From positions 1 through 38,766 of the forward strand of contig JAFMFH010000009.1 of the NCBI GenBank assembly GCA_017856235.1: a stretch of DNA of 38,766 nucleotides, in the 5' to 3' direction. Each line of letters starts with the position of its first letter. Position 1 is the first letter of the stretch. Under the pieces are notes generated by a model. It ran no database searches. It had not been told where the DNA came from and worked only from the letters and a program-made list of their open reading frames with translations. The translations under genes and the position numbers were made by a program. Below, one piece after another: positions 25,571 through 34,630 of the stretch. Origin of the DNA: Flavobacteriaceae bacterium. Lineage in GTDB: Bacteria; Bacteroidota; Bacteroidia; Flavobacteriales; Flavobacteriaceae.

Positions 25571-26614
25571 CTAATCAGAATATCCCATGTGATCTCGTAC
25601 CAAGGGATTCATTATACTAAACCATATTGGCGGGATAAGTGATAGTAGTATAGAAGTTGGATATCCATATGGTAGATGAGGACAGTTATCTAAGGATTCT
25701 AATACTTGATATTTTTTTGAAGATTTAAAATGATGATCACTGTGTCTAGTAAGTTCATATAATACAATTCTTCCAATTGTATGATTTGAATTCCATGAAT
25801 GGTGAGGCTTAACCCTCTCGTATCTTCCATTAGAATCTTTTTTTCTTAAAAGACCATAATGTTCTACATAATTGATTGTCTCCAAAAACAAAAATGATAT
25901 AACAGATATTAAAATAGATAGTAAAGTGATGTATAATTCAAAATAATTATAAATCATAGCTATAAATGACAATTGCAATAATGTATAAAAGATCATATCA
26001 TTTTTAATAGAAAAAAAACTCCTTTTAGAAACTTTCAAAAGTCTTAACTGAATTTTCCATGCACTTATATATGTCCTAACAACAGATGTAATCCAAAAAC
26101 TATAAATATTTTGCTTATACATTGCTGTAGCTGGATCTTCAGGGGTTGCAACATGAATATGATGTCCAAAATTGTGTTCAATATAAAAGTGCATATATTG
26201 ACATGGGAGATATAATAGTTTTGAACAAGTTCTAGCAAATAATGACCTTCTGTGACCCAGCTCATGACCAACATTAATTCCATTAGTAGCCATAACTATA
26301 CTTGCAGAAAGAATAATACCTATAATATCAGAAATTGAAGTAATCTCAACTAATTTATTTAGTGAGAAAAAGAAAATTCCAAAGACAATTGGAATGTTTA
26401 GGTACAATAGAATATCAAAAAAAGGATCTAATAATCTATTTTCTTTTTCTTGCTCTGTATACTTTTCATCACTTCTTTTAACAAGTACTTCCAATACAGG
26501 TATAAAAACAAATGTAAAAATAACAGCTAGGTAATTATATAAACCACCAATTGAAATACCTAAAAATGCCATAATGGCAATTGAATAAGACATTAAGTAT
26601 TTCAAATCTTTCAT
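25571..26614 (-). CDS. alkB: AlkB-type membrane-bound alkane/fatty-chain monooxygenase
   Basis: A 347-residue integral membrane non-heme di-iron hydroxylase. The eight-His pattern is visible: HELGHRR (about 117-123), EHNFGHHIHVATPEDPA (about 146-162), a middle NYVEHYGL, and LTRHSDHHFKSSKKYQ near residue 290. Six hydrophobic spans surround these loops. The enzyme inserts oxygen at the terminal carbon of medium-chain alkanes or related chains using electrons from rubredoxin; no rubredoxin gene is in view. I place the start at the ATG at 26614, which overlaps the aconitase stop (TGATG); GTG 26617 is an alternative. It is the last gene of the run cutC-acn-alkB. Confidence 0.9.
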   Translation of the reverse strand: MKDLKYLMSYSIAIMAFLGISIGGLYNYLAVIFTFVFIPVLEVLVKRSDEKYTEQEKENRLLDPFFDILLYLNIPIVFGIFFFSLNKLVEITSISDIIGIILSASIVMATNGINVGHELGHRRSLFARTCSKLLYLPCQYMHFYIEHNFGHHIHVATPEDPATAMYKQNIYSFWITSVVRTYISAWKIQLRLLKVSKRSFFSIKNDMIFYTLLQLSFIAMIYNYFELYITLLSILISVISFLFLETINYVEHYGLLRKKDSNGRYERVKPHHSWNSNHTIGRIVLYELTRHSDHHFKSSKKYQVLESLDNCPHLPYGYPTSILLSLIPPIWFSIMNPLVRDHMGYSD

Positions 26615-28878
26615 CACAAATTATTAGCTTTTATTAGATTTAATGCAGAACCATTTTTATACCACTCAATTTGTTGAGAGTTGAAAGAATGATTAAGTTT
26701 TATAATCTCTTTTGATTGATCTTTATGGACTATCTCTAGATTTAACTGATTACCAGGAGAAAATGACTCTAAGTCTATAAAGTTAAAAGTATCATCTTCT
26801 TGTATTTTATCATAGTCAGATTCATCTTCAAAAGTCAATGCAAGCATTCCCTGCTTTTTTAAATTAGTCTCATGGATTCTTGCAAAAGACTTAACAATAA
26901 CTGCCCTAATACCTAAATGTCTTGGTTCCATTGCAGCATGCTCTCTTGATGACCCTTCTCCATAATTATGATCACCTACAACAACTGTATCAATATCATT
27001 TTTCTTATAAAATCTTTGAGTCTCAGGAACAGGAGCATAATCACCAGTAATTAGATTCTTAACACTGTTAGTTTTCATATTGAAGTGATTAACTGCTCCA
27101 ATTAAACAGTTATCTGAAATATTGTCAAGGTGACCTCTAAATCTTAACCATGGGCCTGCCATAGATATATGATCTGTTGTACACTTTCCGTGAGCTTTAA
27201 TAAGCAGCCTTGCATTCATTATATTTTTTCCATCCCAAGGAAGAAAAGGTTCAAGTTTTTGTAGCCTTTGAGATTCAGGATTAATTACAATCTCAATGTC
27301 TTTACCATCAATAGGTGGCTCTATATACCCATTATCTTCAAATGCAAAACCTTTAGAAGGCAACTCATCACCTACTGGTGGATTAAGAATAATTTCTTCG
27401 CCATCCTCATTCATTAGCTTATCTGTCAAAGGGTTAAAATCAAGTTTACCCGAAAGTGCAACTGCCATCACCATTTCAGGAGATGCAACAAATGCATGAG
27501 TGTTTGGGTTACCATCTGCTCTTTTTGCAAAGTTTCTATTAAAAGAATGTATTATAGAATTCTTTTCGGAATTATTTTCACCTTCCCTATTCCATTGTCC
27601 AATACATGGTCCACATGCATTAGTAAAGATTTTACTTTCAAGTTTTTCAAAAATATCAATAATCCCATCTCTTTCAGCTGTATATCTTACTTGTTCAGAT
27701 CCAGGGTTGATTCCAAGTTTAGATTTGATTTTTATTTTATTATCTAGAGCTTGTTTTGCAATTGATGCAGCTCTTGACAAATCTTCATAAGATGAATTTG
27801 TACAGGACCCTATCAAACCCCATTTAATTTCATTAGGCCAACCTTCAGATTCAACTTTTACCTTCATATCACTAACTGGTGTGGCTAGATCTGGAGTAAA
27901 AGGTCCATTTATGTGAGGAGATAATTTATCCAGATCAATTTCAATGATTTGATCATAATATTCTTCTGGATTTTTGTAGACTTCATCATCAGATCTTAAT
28001 TCATGTTTTATAATACTTGCAGCTTCAACTACATCTTGCCTATCTGTTGAAACAAGGTATCTTTCCATTGAATCATCATAAGCAAAAATAGATGTTGTAG
28101 CTCCAACCTCAGCACCCATATTACAGATTGTTCCTTTACCAGTACAAGAGAGAGATTCAGCACCATCTCCAAAATATTCAATTATATAGCCTGTCCCACC
28201 TTTAACTGTTAGGATTCCAGCAACTTTTAGTATAACATCCTTGGCTGAGGTCCAACCATTAAGATTACCAATTAACTTTACTCCTATTAATTTTGGAAAT
28301 TTTAATTCCCAAGGCATTCCAGCCATTACATCTACAGCATCGGCACCACCCACTCCAATAGCTAACATACCAAGTCCTCCTGCATTTACTGTATGTGAAT
28401 CAGTACCTATCATCATTCCTCCTGGAAAGGCATAATTTTCGAGTATCACTTGATGTATAATACCAGCCCCTGGTTTCCAAAATCCTATTCCATATTTTCT
28501 TGAAACAGACTCCAAAAAGTTGAACACTTCAGAACTAACTTTATTGGCATTTTGTAAATCTTTTTGAGCACCAGATTGCGCAAGAATTAAATGATCACAG
28601 TGGACAGTAGTTGGAACTGCAACTTTGTCCTTTCCTGCCTGCATAAATTGCAGAAGAGCCATCTGCGCAGTTGCATCTTGACACGTAACTCTATCTGGAC
28701 CAAAATCAACATAATCTGATCCTCTTTTAAAAATTTTTTCATTATCTCCATCCCATAAATGTGAATAAAGAATTTTTTCTGATAATGTCATTGGTCTTCC
28801 TAAAAGCCTTCTAGCTTTATCTATTTTAACTGACATCTTAGAATATAGTTGCTTAATTACATCAATATCAAAAGCCAT
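26614..28878 (-). CDS. acn: Aconitate hydratase
   Basis: Aconitase isomerises citrate to isocitrate in the TCA cycle. The 754 residues from ATG 28878 match the mitochondrial-type enzyme rather than the longer AcnA; a GTG eight codons upstream would add an unrelated leader. Fe-S cluster ligands are seen in [12 protein letters not shown] and [10 protein letters not shown]. Other family motifs are [37 protein letters not shown] and, in the swivel domain, [20 protein letters not shown]. It lies 28 bases after cutC and overlaps the alkB start. Confidence 0.96.
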   Translation of the reverse strand: MAFDIDVIKQLYSKMSVKIDKARRLLGRPMTLSEKILYSHLWDGDNEKIFKRGSDYVDFGPDRVTCQDATAQMALLQFMQAGKDKVAVPTTVHCDHLILAQSGAQKDLQNANKVSSEVFNFLESVSRKYGIGFWKPGAGIIHQVILENYAFPGGMMIGTDSHTVNAGGLGMLAIGVGGADAVDVMAGMPWELKFPKLIGVKLIGNLNGWTSAKDVILKVAGILTVKGGTGYIIEYFGDGAESLSCTGKGTICNMGAEVGATTSIFAYDDSMERYLVSTDRQDVVEAASIIKHELRSDDEVYKNPEEYYDQIIEIDLDKLSPHINGPFTPDLATPVSDMKVKVESEGWPNEIKWGLIGSCTNSSYEDLSRAASIAKQALDNKIKIKSKLGINPGSEQVRYTAERDGIIDIFEKLESKIFTNACGPCIGQWNREGENNSEKNSIIHSFNRNFAKRADGNPNTHAFVASPEMVMAVALSGKLDFNPLTDKLMNEDGEEIILNPPVGDELPSKGFAFEDNGYIEPPIDGKDIEIVINPESQRLQKLEPFLPWDGKNIMNARLLIKAHGKCTTDHISMAGPWLRFRGHLDNISDNCLIGAVNHFNMKTNSVKNLITGDYAPVPETQRFYKKNDIDTVVVGDHNYGEGSSREHAAMEPRHLGIRAVIVKSFARIHETNLKKQGMLALTFEDESDYDKIQEDDTFNFIDLESFSPGNQLNLEIVHKDQSKEIIKLNHSFNSQQIEWYKNGSALNLIKANNL

Positions 28879-28906
28879 AATATTTTTTTTCAAAAATAAC
28901 ACTTTA

Positions 28907-29572
28907 TTATTTACTCAACTCAACAATTTCTTTAATTATATTAAAGTTAGAATGTGGTGAATCACTAAGGTTTATTGCAGATAGATGAATCTCAGTAAAG
29001 TTTAATTTCTTAAATTTTTGAAAATTATCTAAGTTAACTCCACCACCAGGCATTATTGTAATTCTACCATTTGAAATTTTATTATAATTTCTAAGATTTT
29101 CTAACCCCTTTTCTGCACTTAATTCATGACCTGAACATAATATTCTATCAAATTTTTGTTCTATTAATAATTCAATAGATTCTTGTTTATTCTCTAAAAA
29201 ATCAAATGCCCTATGAAATGTTAATTCATATCCATCTGTAACTCTTCTAAACCTTTCTATAACATTTGAGTTAAGATGTTTATTTCTATCCATAAATCCA
29301 ACGACAAATCCACTAATATTGAACTTTTTAAAAGTTTCAATATCTTGAATCATTAATTCATAATCATTATCTGAAAAAACAAAATCCCCTCCTCTTGGTC
29401 TAATTAGGATATTTATAGGTAATGATGAAATTTTTAATGATTTTTCAAGAAATTCTTTGGATGGAGTTACTCCACCAATAGCATATTCCTGGCATAGTTC
29501 TATCCTATGTGCTCCAGCATTTTGAGCATTAGTTATTGATTCTACTGATGTTGCGCATATTTCAATTATCAT
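28907..29572 (-). CDS. cutC: CutC family protein
   Basis: The 221-residue TIM-barrel protein matches Cut[21 protein letters not shown] followed by [32 protein letters not shown], and [11 protein letters not shown]. CutC was named for copper tolerance in E. coli, but its biochemical role is uncertain. The gene is the first of a minus-strand run with aconitase and alkB and is divergent from the GMC oxidoreductase across about 140 bases, which hold no further gene that I can see. Confidence 0.92.
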   Translation of the reverse strand: MIIEICATSVESITNAQNAGAHRIELCQEYAIGGVTPSKEFLEKSLKISSLPINILIRPRGGDFVFSDNDYELMIQDIETFKKFNISGFVVGFMDRNKHLNSNVIERFRRVTDGYELTFHRAFDFLENKQESIELLIEQKFDRILCSGHELSAEKGLENLRNYNKISNGRITIMPGGGVNLDNFQKFKKLNFTEIHLSAINLSDSPHSNFNIIKEIVELSK

Positions 29573-29711
29573 AATTTATTTTGAAGTAAAATTGCAGTAA
29601 CTCATTTTTTTCTATGATTTTTTTTTTAATGATATTTAAGTTAATATTAATATAGAAAAAGTTTATTGCTTAAGTTAATAGATATAAATAGTTTTTTTTA
29701 ATTTAACATTG

Positions 29712-31427
29712 ATGGAAATAATTAAAAGTAAAAAAGAATATGATGTAATAGTTGTAGGTTCAGGAGCCGGAGGCGGAATGGCTACAAAGATTTTGAGTGA
29801 TGCGGGAATTAATGTTGCATTAGTTGAATCAGGTCCTTATTTTGACCCAGCTAATCCAGATCAGCAAACTCAACTTAAATGGCCTTGGGAGTCTCCTAGA
29901 AGAGGAGCTGGAACAAATAGAGCCTTTGGTGACTTTCATATGTCTTACGGAGACTGGTCATTGGATGGGGAACCATATTCATCAGTAGAAGGAACAGATT
30001 TTAAATGGTGGAGATCAAGAATGCTAGGTGGAAGAACTAATCATTGGGGAAGAATTTCATTACGATTTGGACCTAGAGATTTTAAGAGTAAAGACTTCGA
30101 TGGGCTTGGAGAAAATTGGCCTATTTCCTATGATGATATTAAGCCGTATTATGACAAGTTAGACAAGTTAGTTGGAGTATATGGAACAAAAGAAAATATG
30201 TTTAATGAGCCTGATGGTTTCTTTCTTCCACCACCTAAACCAAGGCTTCATGAATTATTCTACATTAAAGGTGCAAGAAAGTCTAATGTAAAAGTTATGC
30301 CCTCAAGATTATCTGTATTAACAAAAAGAATTAATAACGAAAGAGGTATTTGTTTTTATTGTGGTCAGTGCGATAGGTCTTGTTCTGTATATGGTGACTT
30401 TTCATCTAGTTCATGTCTTGTAATTCCATCTCTTAAGGGAGGAATGGTTGATTTATATGTGAACTCAATGGTTAATGAGGTAATTACAGATAAAAATGGG
30501 AGAGCTACTGGAGTCTCATTTATTAATAAAGAAAATGGAAAAGACTATAAAATTAAAGGCAAAATAGTAGTTCTAGCTGCCTCTGCTTGTGCTACTGCAA
30601 GAATTTTATTGAACTCAAAGAGTAATGCTCATCCAAATGGTCTAGGTAATAGTAGTAATCTAATAGGTAAGTACTTGCATGATAGTACTGGAGCAGGAAG
30701 AGGAGTTTTTATTCCTGAACTTATTAATAGAAAGATTTACAACGAAGATGGTGTTGGAGGAATGCATGTATATTCTCCATGGTGGTTAGATAACAGAAAA
30801 CTTGATTTTCCTAGGGGATATCATATTGAAGTTGGCGGAGGAATGACACTACCTCAGTATGGAATTGGATGGAATCCTAACGATTTTAATAAGTTTTTTG
30901 GTTTAAGAACTGGTGGTTATGGAGATTCTCTTAGAGAAGATGTGAAAAAATATTATGGCTCAACAGTTTATTTGTCAGGAAGAGGTGAAGCAATTCCTTT
31001 GAAAGAGAATTATTGTGAGATTGATCCAGAAAGTAAAGATAAATATGGTGTGCCAGTCCTACGATTTAGATATAAATGGTCAGACTATGAATATAAACAG
31101 GCAAAGCATATGCATGATACATTTGAAGAAATAGCATATAACATGGGTGGAATTCCACTTGGGTCAAAACCAACAAAAGAAGACAATTATGGAATTTCTG
31201 TGCCAGGTGAAATTATTCATGAAGTTGGAACTACAAGAATGGGGAATGATCCAAAGACATCAGTAGTAAATAAATATGAAAGACTTCATGATGTCGATAA
31301 TGTATACATTGTTGATGCTGCTCCTTTTGTCTCTCAAGCTGATAAAAACCCTACTTGGACTATCATGGCTTTATCATGGAGGACTTCTGAACACATTATT
31401 AATGAACTTAAAAGACAAAACGTATGA
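29712..31427 (+). CDS. GMC-family FAD-dependent dehydrogenase (large subunit)
   Basis: The 571-residue flavoprotein has the FAD motif GSGAGGG (16-22), the GMC segment MLGGRTNHWGRISLRF (about 104-119), and the C-terminal HEVGTTRMGNDPKTSVVN with VDAAPFVSQADKNPTWTIMA. It resembles the catalytic subunits of membrane gluconate/sugar/sorbitol dehydrogenases. A cluster CFYCGQCDRSC (Cys 214, 217, 220, 224) lies mid-protein where FAD-glucose dehydrogenase types carry an Fe-S centre. It has no signal peptide and probably travels out with its Tat-exported partner encoded next, whose start overlaps its stop by four bases. TTG at 29709 adds one residue; ATG 29712 is preferred. Substrate unknown. Confidence 0.92.
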   Translation: MEIIKSKKEYDVIVVGSGAGGGMATKILSDAGINVALVESGPYFDPANPDQQTQLKWPWESPRRGAGTNRAFGDFHMSYGDWSLDGEPYSSVEGTDFKWWRSRMLGGRTNHWGRISLRFGPRDFKSKDFDGLGENWPISYDDIKPYYDKLDKLVGVYGTKENMFNEPDGFFLPPPKPRLHELFYIKGARKSNVKVMPSRLSVLTKRINNERGICFYCGQCDRSCSVYGDFSSSSCLVIPSLKGGMVDLYVNSMVNEVITDKNGRATGVSFINKENGKDYKIKGKIVVLAASACATARILLNSKSNAHPNGLGNSSNLIGKYLHDSTGAGRGVFIPELINRKIYNEDGVGGMHVYSPWWLDNRKLDFPRGYHIEVGGGMTLPQYGIGWNPNDFNKFFGLRTGGYGDSLREDVKKYYGSTVYLSGRGEAIPLKENYCEIDPESKDKYGVPVLRFRYKWSDYEYKQAKHMHDTFEEIAYNMGGIPLGSKPTKEDNYGISVPGEIIHEVGTTRMGNDPKTSVVNKYERLHDVDNVYIVDAAPFVSQADKNPTWTIMALSWRTSEHIINELKRQNV

Positions 31428-32143
31428 TGAAGAGAAGAGATAGTATAAAAACAATGATTCTTGGCTCTATTGGTGCTTCTATGACTCTTAAGAGCTGTAT
31501 CACTTCTGAGGACAAAATTGTTCTTGATCAAGTATGGAAGTATAGTTATGGAAGAACCCAAGATGAGCTTAAATGGGATTATAAAGTTCTCACAGGTAAG
31601 TTTTTTTCAGAAACTGAGTTATTAACAATTGAAAAAATAGCAAATATAATACTTCCACCTAATAATTATGGTAGTATTAAAGACGCCGGAGTAGTTGAAT
31701 TATTTGAAATTATTGCAAAAGATTTTAGCACACCCGCACATAACGAATATGGGGAAAAAGTTCTAAGAAGAGGTCTAATTGTTTTTAATGAATTGAGTAA
31801 TGCTTTGTATAATAAAGATATAATAGAATGCTCTGAGAAAGAGATTAAATCAATATTTGATGATATAGCATTTAATGATAATGAAGATGATCATCTTCAA
31901 GAAGCAATTAGACTATTCGCTGTATATAGAGGTATGGTTTTAACAGGATATTTCACATCTGAAATTGGTATTAAAGACCTAGGGTATAAAGGAAACACTC
32001 CAAATGTTTGGGACGGAGTTCCAGAAGAAATTCTAAAAGATTATTCGGTATCCTATGATCAAGAATGGATTTCTAGGTGTGTTGATCAATCAAAAAGAAA
32101 TGATATTGCTGAATGGGATGAGGATGGAAACCTCTTAACATAA
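31424..32143 (+). CDS. Gluconate 2-dehydrogenase subunit 3-type small subunit (Tat lipoprotein)
   Basis: The 239-residue protein starts MMKRRDSIKTMILGSIGASM, a twin-arginine signal, followed by LKSC, a plausible lipobox. The mature part includes LLTIEKIANIILP followed by GSIKDAGVVELFEIIAKDF and a C-terminal YKGNTPNVWDGVP, matching the subunit 3 family of flavin dehydrogenases. Its usual job is to carry the folded FAD subunit across the inner membrane and stabilise it. The start overlaps the GMC stop by four bases (ATGA). No cytochrome c subunit, the usual third partner, follows. Confidence 0.88.
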   Translation: MMKRRDSIKTMILGSIGASMTLKSCITSEDKIVLDQVWKYSYGRTQDELKWDYKVLTGKFFSETELLTIEKIANIILPPNNYGSIKDAGVVELFEIIAKDFSTPAHNEYGEKVLRRGLIVFNELSNALYNKDIIECSEKEIKSIFDDIAFNDNEDDHLQEAIRLFAVYRGMVLTGYFTSEIGIKDLGYKGNTPNVWDGVPEEILKDYSVSYDQEWISRCVDQSKRNDIAEWDEDGNLLT

Positions 32144-32146
32144 ATA

Positions 32147-32303
32147 AACCTGTATGAGAGTGCGATTGCGTAAACTCCAAAAAAACAGGATTAAGGCTAA
32201 TCAAATATTCAAGGATCTATTCAAGATAGCTTGCTTTAGTATTTAAACTCACCTTTCTTAATTTAATACTCGTTGAGTTTACCAATTATCACTCATACAG
32301 GTT
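32147..32303 (-). ncRNA. ssrS: 6S RNA (6S-Flavo type)
   Basis: A 157-base segment closes with a perfect 12-bp stem: AACCTGTATGAG (32147-32158 on the plus strand) against CTCATACAGGTT (32292-32303). Further in, GTAAACTC (32170-32177) pairs with GAGTTTAC (32275-32282), followed by a large bubble and an apical hairpin (CAAG/CTTG with ATCT/AGAT). This long-stem, open-bubble, apical-loop layout is that of 6S RNA, which mimics an open promoter and binds RNA polymerase. Strand is chosen from a good promoter on the minus strand whose start falls at 32303, and from co-orientation behind zapA. The plus strand cannot be excluded by structure alone. Confidence 0.75.
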
Positions 32304-32307
32304 AAGT

Positions 32308-32338
32308 TAAATGTATGAAGTTTAAATTGAATTATCAA
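32308..32338 (-). promoter_or_regulatory. Candidate 6S RNA promoter
   Basis: On the minus strand, TTG (32336-32338) is followed after 20 bases by TACATTTA (32308-32315), one mismatch from TAnnTTTG. The start point would fall near 32303, exactly the first base of the 6S closing stem. The -33 element overlaps the last codons of zapA. Confidence 0.55.
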
Positions 32339-32612
32339 TATTATTTATCATTTTTAATACTATTTCTTCTAATTCAATATCTGAATCACTTAACTTGGAT
32401 TTATTTTGAAGACTTTTTGCAGCAAATTGTATACAACTCATAGCCAAGAGATCTTGTTTATCTCTTACAGAATAGTTTTCTTCAAGATTTTTAATAGTTT
32501 TTTCAATAAGCTTTGCCGCTTCCCTAAAATAATATTCTTGAGATCTTTCAACCGTTAGGGGATATAATCTATCTCCAATATTTAGCTTTATTTTTATACT
32601 ATCATTTTCCAT
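32322..32612 (-). CDS. zapA: Cell division protein ZapA
   Basis: The 96-residue protein matches ZapA: IKIKLNIGDRLYPLTVERSQ followed by EYYFREAAKLIEKTI, then a coiled-coil region with DKQDLLAMSCIQFAAKSL. ZapA binds FtsZ and bundles its filaments at midcell. It lies five bases after the small coiled-coil gene, so the two are likely co-expressed, and is followed by the 6S RNA. Confidence 0.9.
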   Translation of the reverse strand: MENDSIKIKLNIGDRLYPLTVERSQEYYFREAAKLIEKTIKNLEENYSVRDKQDLLAMSCIQFAAKSLQNKSKLSDSDIELEEIVLKMINNIDNSI

Positions 32613-32617
32613 AAATA

Positions 32618-32902
32618 TTAAACTGAAATTCTATCAATGCAATAATCAATCTCTTTAATTAAATAATCAATTTTATTTTTAAAATACTGTTTATTTTCAC
32701 TATCATCAGATATAGAATTAATTAACTTAAGTTGTTTCTCTTTTGCTTGTATAACTTTTATTCTATTTTCAAGATCTTTATTTGACTTTAATAAATATTC
32801 ATTTTTAATCTTAAGTTCTTGATTTAACGTCTTTAGTTCGTTTAATTTATCTAATAATTTATTGAGTTTTTCATTTAAAGAGGTTAAGTTATTTACAAGC
32901 AT
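32618..32902 (-). CDS. Small coiled-coil protein upstream of zapA
   Basis: A 94-residue protein that is almost entirely predicted coiled coil by heptad pattern: LTSLNEKLNKLLDKLNELKT, LNQELKIKNEYLLKSNKDLE, then a second helix ending YLIKEIDYCIDRISV. It has no signal peptide or catalytic motif. Its size and place directly before zapA resemble ZapB, the coiled-coil partner of ZapA in gammaproteobacteria, but I infer this from context; sequence homology cannot be claimed. Confidence 0.7.
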   Translation of the reverse strand: MLVNNLTSLNEKLNKLLDKLNELKTLNQELKIKNEYLLKSNKDLENRIKVIQAKEKQLKLINSISDDSENKQYFKNKIDYLIKEIDYCIDRISV

Positions 32903-32965
32903 GATAGATAAATATTATTTTAGTGATTTCAATTTATAAAAATCTTAATTTAAATTTGAAATGGA

Positions 32966-34630
32966 ATGAGGTTTTTTCAAAAATTATTAACCAAATTACT
33001 GGTTCTTTTTTCATCGTTTGTTATTCACTCGCAAGAAGTTGACTTTCACACACCTTTAAATGCTCCATTTAATCTTTCAGGAACATTTGGGGAATTTAGA
33101 TCTAGATTTCATACTGGGATTGATTTCAAGGGCGGTGAAGGAATAGAGGTTTTCAGCATAGAAGATGGATATATATCTAGAATTGAAGTTAGTCCCATTG
33201 GATATGGAAAGGTAGTTTACATAACTCATCCAAACGGTTATAGTTCAGTATATGCACATTTAAGCAGATTTAACCCAGAGATAGAGAAATATATTAAAAC
33301 TGAACAATATAAATCTAGATCTTTCATAGTAAAAAAGTTTCCAAAAAAAGATCAAATACAAATTAGAAAAGGAGAATTAGTTGGTTATTCAGGTAATACT
33401 GGAAGATCATTTGGCGCTCATTTACATTTTGAAATACGAGATACTAATTCTCAAGATGCTTTAAATCCACTTATGTTTAATTATACATATGAAGATCTTG
33501 AAAGACCAATAATTAAAGGCCTATATACTATTGATGAAAACAATACTCTTGTTAGAGATTTACCAAATAAAATCAAGATTTCTAAAGTTAATGATTCAAC
33601 TTATGTTGCTGATAATATATTATTTAGTGGAGATATAGGATTTGGTCTTGATATTTATGATATACAGTATAAAAATTTATTTAACAAAAATGGTGTATAT
33701 AAAATTGAACTTTTAATTGATTCAATTCAAAAGTTTTCGTACAGTATGGACAGAATCAAGTTTAGTGAAAACCATTATAAAAAACTTTTGTATGATTACT
33801 TATCTTTAGTTAAAAACAATAAGAGGGTATTAAAGGTTTATTCACCCCCTAATTCTAATTTGTCATTTATAAGAACTAATGACTTTAATGGTATTATTAA
33901 ATCTCATGAAATTAGTAATAGTAGAGTAAATATTAAAGTAACAGATTGGAACAACAATTCATCTTATCTTAAATTTAAAATTATAAGCACTGATTCAATA
34001 AAATTGAATAAACCATTAAATGGAATTGAGATATTAACCAATCAAAAATATGTTATCAATAAAGGAAACTCAGTTGTTGAAATTAATAAAAATACATTTT
34101 ATGAAGATGTACTTCTTAATATAACTTCTAGGGATGATACTATTGATTTAGGTGAAGAAATAACTCCTTTTAGATCTTCAATTAAATTAAAACTACCTAT
34201 TGATAAAAATTTAGATTCGCTTAGGTTAAGTCAAACATTTATTGGTAAAATTGTAAATGACAAGATTAATTATATGAGCTCAAAGATTAATGATTCATAT
34301 ATTACAACTAATACTTCATCATTTGGAAAATATATTATCTCAATAGATTCTATATTGCCAGAAATTAGACCAATAAATTTTAGAAATAAATCAAACATTA
34401 AGTTCAATAAAACACTAAGTCTTAGAATAAAAGATGATATGTCAGGAATTAATAAATATGAAGCCTATATAAATGGAAAATGGGCATTGTTTGAATATGA
34501 ACCTAAGCAAAATTTAATTTTTCACGATTTATCTGACTCAGTTATTGAAGATGGAGAAAATGATCTATTAATTGAATTTGAGGATGGTGTCGGTAATAAA
34601 CAGATTTTCAATACTAAAATTTACTACTAG
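32966..34630 (+). CDS. Secreted M23 family metallopeptidase
   Basis: A 554-residue protein with a signal peptide (LLVLFSSFVIHS, cleavage near residue 22). The M23/LytM domain covers about residues 28-170: FHTGIDF gives zinc ligands His49 and Asp53, and HLHFEIR (His152, His154) completes the site; YGKVVYITHPNGYSSVYAHL lies between. M23 enzymes cut peptide cross-links in peptidoglycan. The long C-terminal part (about 175-554) is beta-rich and Ig-like in look, typical of Bacteroidota members. All visible active-site residues are present, so it is probably active. Its stop overlaps by four bases the end of the convergent cysteine desulfurase gene. Confidence 0.9.
   Translation: MRFFQKLLTKLLVLFSSFVIHSQEVDFHTPLNAPFNLSGTFGEFRSRFHTGIDFKGGEGIEVFSIEDGYISRIEVSPIGYGKVVYITHPNGYSSVYAHLSRFNPEIEKYIKTEQYKSRSFIVKKFPKKDQIQIRKGELVGYSGNTGRSFGAHLHFEIRDTNSQDALNPLMFNYTYEDLERPIIKGLYTIDENNTLVRDLPNKIKISKVNDSTYVADNILFSGDIGFGLDIYDIQYKNLFNKNGVYKIELLIDSIQKFSYSMDRIKFSENHYKKLLYDYLSLVKNNKRVLKVYSPPNSNLSFIRTNDFNGIIKSHEISNSRVNIKVTDWNNNSSYLKFKIISTDSIKLNKPLNGIEILTNQKYVINKGNSVVEINKNTFYEDVLLNITSRDDTIDLGEEITPFRSSIKLKLPIDKNLDSLRLSQTFIGKIVNDKINYMSSKINDSYITTNTSSFGKYIISIDSILPEIRPINFRNKSNIKFNKTLSLRIKDDMSGINKYEAYINGKWALFEYEPKQNLIFHDLSDSVIEDGENDLLIEFEDGVGNKQIFNTKIYY

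Noticed and set aside
27296-27790. Open frames on the plus strand inside the aconitase gene
   Set aside because: They are shadows of a strongly conserved coding gene on the other strand, with no family pattern or start context; the same holds for open frames at 3995-4213, 11515-11748, 12313-12744 and 16058-16303.
32951-32958. TAAATTTG as promoter box of the M23 gene
   Set aside because: Exact match, but it would place the transcript start at the start codon, and no -33 element is visible. Possible leaderless transcript, not strong enough to list.
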